Positions 7,018 to 8,050 of a DNA stretch of 8,050 nt are shown piece after piece. The first letter of the stretch is position 1, and each line of letters opens with the position of its first letter. The position numbers and the translations under genes are program-made. Under the pieces are notes generated by a model. That model was not told where the DNA came from, did not search any database, and worked only from the letters and a program-made list of their open reading frames with translations. Source of the stretch: Planctomycetota bacterium (GTDB lineage: Bacteria > Planctomycetota > UBA11346); assembly GCA_007131555.1 (NCBI GenBank), contig SLQH01000509.1, positions 1 through 8,050 on the forward strand, written 5' to 3'.

Positions 7018-7047
7018 CAAGCCGGAAGACAGAGCGCTTCCGGCTTG
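7018..7047. repeat. Perfect 11-bp inverted repeat between rplU and the TA genes
   Basis: CAAGCCGGAAG (7018-7028) and CTTCCGGCTTG (7037-7047) are exact reverse complements around an 8-nt spacer, extendable by a G-U and a U-A pair. There is no T run on either side, so it is not an obvious intrinsic terminator. It sits in the divergent promoter region and could act as RNA structure in the rplU leader or as a protein-binding site; neither is shown. Confidence 0.6.
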
Positions 7048-7065
7048 TAATGCATCTCTTGCGTA

Positions 7066-7084
7066 TGTCTACGTTTCGTAGACA
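7066..7084. promoter_or_regulatory. Palindromic operator of the toxin-antitoxin pair
   Basis: TGTCTACG (7066-7073), a TTT spacer, and CGTAGACA (7077-7084) form a perfect 8+8 palindrome that ends at the base before the antitoxin ATG at 7085. Antitoxins and antitoxin-toxin complexes of this kind usually repress their own promoter by binding such palindromes, so this is the likely autoregulatory site. The right arm overlaps a -10-like GACAAT (7081-7086), 16 nt after TTGCGT (7059-7064), so binding would block initiation. Confidence 0.65.
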
Positions 7085-7402
7085 ATGACAGCCATGCAGA
7101 CGATCCCCCTTCGTGACCTTCAGCAGCGCGGCGCCAAGGCGGTGCCGACCACGCACGATCCCGTCGTCCTGACCGGACGGCAGGGGCCGCTCTACCTCTT
7201 GGTGCCCGCCGATCCTGCCCACCTGGCCGAACAGGAGCGCGAGATCCGCCGGGCCATGGCCCGCGCCAACCTCCGGGCCTGGCAGGAGCAGGCCGTCGAG
7301 GCCGGTCTGGACACACTCACCGACGCTGATATCGCAGCCGAGATCACGGCCACCCGTACGGCCCGCAGACGGGACAAGCGCCGGTCCTCCGGCACCGCAT
7401 GA
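7085..7402 (+). CDS. Phd/YefM-like antitoxin
   Basis: Predicted antitoxin that would bind and neutralise the adjacent PIN toxin and repress the pair. The product has 105 residues from ATG 7085, or 102 from ATG 7094. The N-terminal part shows the Phd/YefM pattern: IPLRDLQQRG near residues 7-16, PVVLTGRQGPLYLLVPAD (27-44), where a strand pair forms the DNA-binding dimer fold. The C-terminal half is helical and charged (HLAEQEREIRRAMARAN, then LTDADIAAEITATRTARRR) and would wrap the toxin. The start at 7094 fits the family better, since Met usually sits directly before the first strand. No Shine-Dalgarno precedes either ATG, so a leaderless message is possible. The stop overlaps the toxin ATG as ATGA. 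It is on the strand opposite to all flanking genes, as expected for an inserted module. Family call is by pattern only. Confidence 0.8.
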   Translation: MTAMQTIPLRDLQQRGAKAVPTTHDPVVLTGRQGPLYLLVPADPAHLAEQEREIRRAMARANLRAWQEQAVEAGLDTLTDADIAAEITATRTARRRDKRRSSGTA

Positions 7403-7824
7403 GCATCCTCGCCGTTCTTGATACCAACGTGATCGTGTCAGCCGGAATCCGACCCGGCAGCAGTCCGGCCCGCATCGTCGAGGCCGCATTGGACGGCATC
7501 GTGGTGCCGGTGATCTGTCCCGCCGTGGCCAAGGAATACCACCAGGTCATCACCCGGCCGAAATTCAGGCGCTGGGACTTCCCACCCCTCTGGCTCACCG
7601 GCCTGATCGACCTGGCCCACCGACTGGACCACAACCCTCCACCCTGGCCCCTGACGGGCCCAGACCCGGACGACCTGATCTTCCTGGCCCTGGCCCACGC
7701 AAGCGGCGCCACCCTGGTCACCGGCAACAGCGCCGACTTCCCGAAGCGCATCCGCAAGGACGTCACGATACGCACGCCGACCGAGTACCTCGACCACCTT
7801 GCTGGCCTTGGACACCACATCTGA
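7399..7824 (+). CDS. PIN-domain toxin (COG1569/TIGR00305-like)
   Basis: Predicted Mg2+-dependent RNase of the PIN fold, the toxin of the pair. The 141-residue product has the expected acidic residues in order: Asp8 in VLDTNVIVSA, Glu46 in AKEYHQVI, Asp91/Asp92 in PDPDDLIFLALA, and Asp113 in VTGNSADF. RPGSSPARI (18-26) and the ITRPKF segment (51-56) match the COG1569 subgroup better than VapC proper. The active site appears intact, so the toxin should be functional. ATG 7399 overlaps the antitoxin stop (ATGA) and has no good Shine-Dalgarno, so its translation is probably coupled and kept below antitoxin level. Downstream, 57 nt separate it from the convergent end of pheT, without a convincing terminator; the only structure there is the palindrome GGGCGCGCCC (7848-7857). 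Confidence 0.88.
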   Translation: MSILAVLDTNVIVSAGIRPGSSPARIVEAALDGIVVPVICPAVAKEYHQVITRPKFRRWDFPPLWLTGLIDLAHRLDHNPPPWPLTGPDPDDLIFLALAHASGATLVTGNSADFPKRIRKDVTIRTPTEYLDHLAGLGHHI

Positions 7825-7881
7825 CGCGTCCGTGCATACCACAGAGAGGGCGCGCCCGCAGCATCAATTCCATTGCCCCCC

Positions 7882-8050
7882 TCACCCCCGCAAACGGGCC
7901 GGGGTCTTGGCTTCGATGGTGCTGATGATCCGTTGGCAGGTCTTGCGCAGGGTCTTTTCGTCCAGGGTCCGGTCGTCGGCCTGGAGGATGACGCGCAGGC
8001 TCAGGGCCTTGTGGCCGGGGGGGATCTGGTCGCCACGGTAGACCGGGGCG
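7882..8050 (-). CDS. pheT: Phenylalanyl-tRNA synthetase beta subunit, C-terminal end (partial)
   Basis: Only the last 55 codons lie in the window; the gene continues past the right edge. The visible part, from APVYRGDQIPPGHKALSLR through ILQADDRTLDEKTL and CQRIISTIEAK to the final LRG, matches the end of the ferredoxin-fold anticodon-binding domain of PheT, which grips the tRNA-Phe anticodon stem. The pattern VYRG...IP.G.KALSLR...Q..DRTL is characteristic of this domain. The stop is TGA at 7882-7884. It converges with the PIN toxin gene. Confidence 0.92.
   Translation of the reverse strand, partial: APVYRGDQIPPGHKALSLRVILQADDRTLDEKTLRKTCQRIISTIEAKTPARLRG

Noticed and set aside
7018..7047. 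Inverted repeat as an intrinsic terminator
   Set aside because: Neither strand has a T run after the stem and no gene ends just before it.
6623..7489. 288-codon minus frame that includes L21
   Set aside because: Only its last 102 codons are L21. The upstream part runs through the divergent promoter region and the TA genes antisense, with no recognisable sequence.
7848..7857. GGGCGCGCCC palindrome between the toxin and pheT ends
   Set aside because: A short self-complementary GC run with no loop, no T run and no repeat elsewhere in the window; not enough for a terminator or operator call.
1..8050. CRISPR array, insertion sequence or prophage attachment site
   Set aside because: No regularly spaced repeats, transposase, integrase, terminal inverted repeats or duplicated tRNA 3' end were seen.

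Overview
The window is a GC-rich bacterial chromosome segment. Almost everything reads on the minus strand: core housekeeping genes, one unrecognised secreted protein and one tRNA. A small toxin-antitoxin (TA) pair on the plus strand is the exception. Hints at the lineage are a predicted exported protein whose C-terminus resembles the pseudopilin-like tails (C-terminal 'ADG.V.W' pattern) common in the Planctomycetes-Verrucomicrobia-Lentisphaerae group, and an unusually long nucleoside diphosphate kinase. I regard a PVC-type organism as plausible but not proven, because no rRNA or clear phylogenetic marker is present.

Layout, read along the minus strand from right to left. The 3' end of pheT (phenylalanyl-tRNA synthetase beta chain) enters at the right edge. 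The plus-strand Phd/YefM-like antitoxin and PIN-domain toxin follow at 7085-7824, overlapping by 4 nt. A roughly 150-nt divergent region (6932-7084) holds two strong hairpins and a perfect 8+8 palindrome that abuts the antitoxin start. Leftward of it lie rplU (ribosomal protein L21), a 556-residue predicted exported protein, holB (clamp-loader delta'), cobB (sirtuin deacylase), uup (ABC-F ATPase), ndk (extended form) and tRNA-Asn, which has its own promoter and a strong intrinsic terminator.

holB, cobB and uup overlap (ATGA and ATGCCTGA junctions) and are almost certainly co-translated. The exported-protein gene ends 27 nt before holB and may belong to the same transcript. ndk follows after 86 nt with its own promoter-like sequence. 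The long plus-strand ORFs opposite these genes are antisense shadows.

Points most worth a second look are the C-terminally extended Ndk, the exported protein that looks like a cysteine-depleted DUF2225-type module with a pseudopilin-like tail, rplU without an adjacent rpmA but with a structured leader, and the TA operator/promoter arrangement that may give a leaderless antitoxin mRNA.
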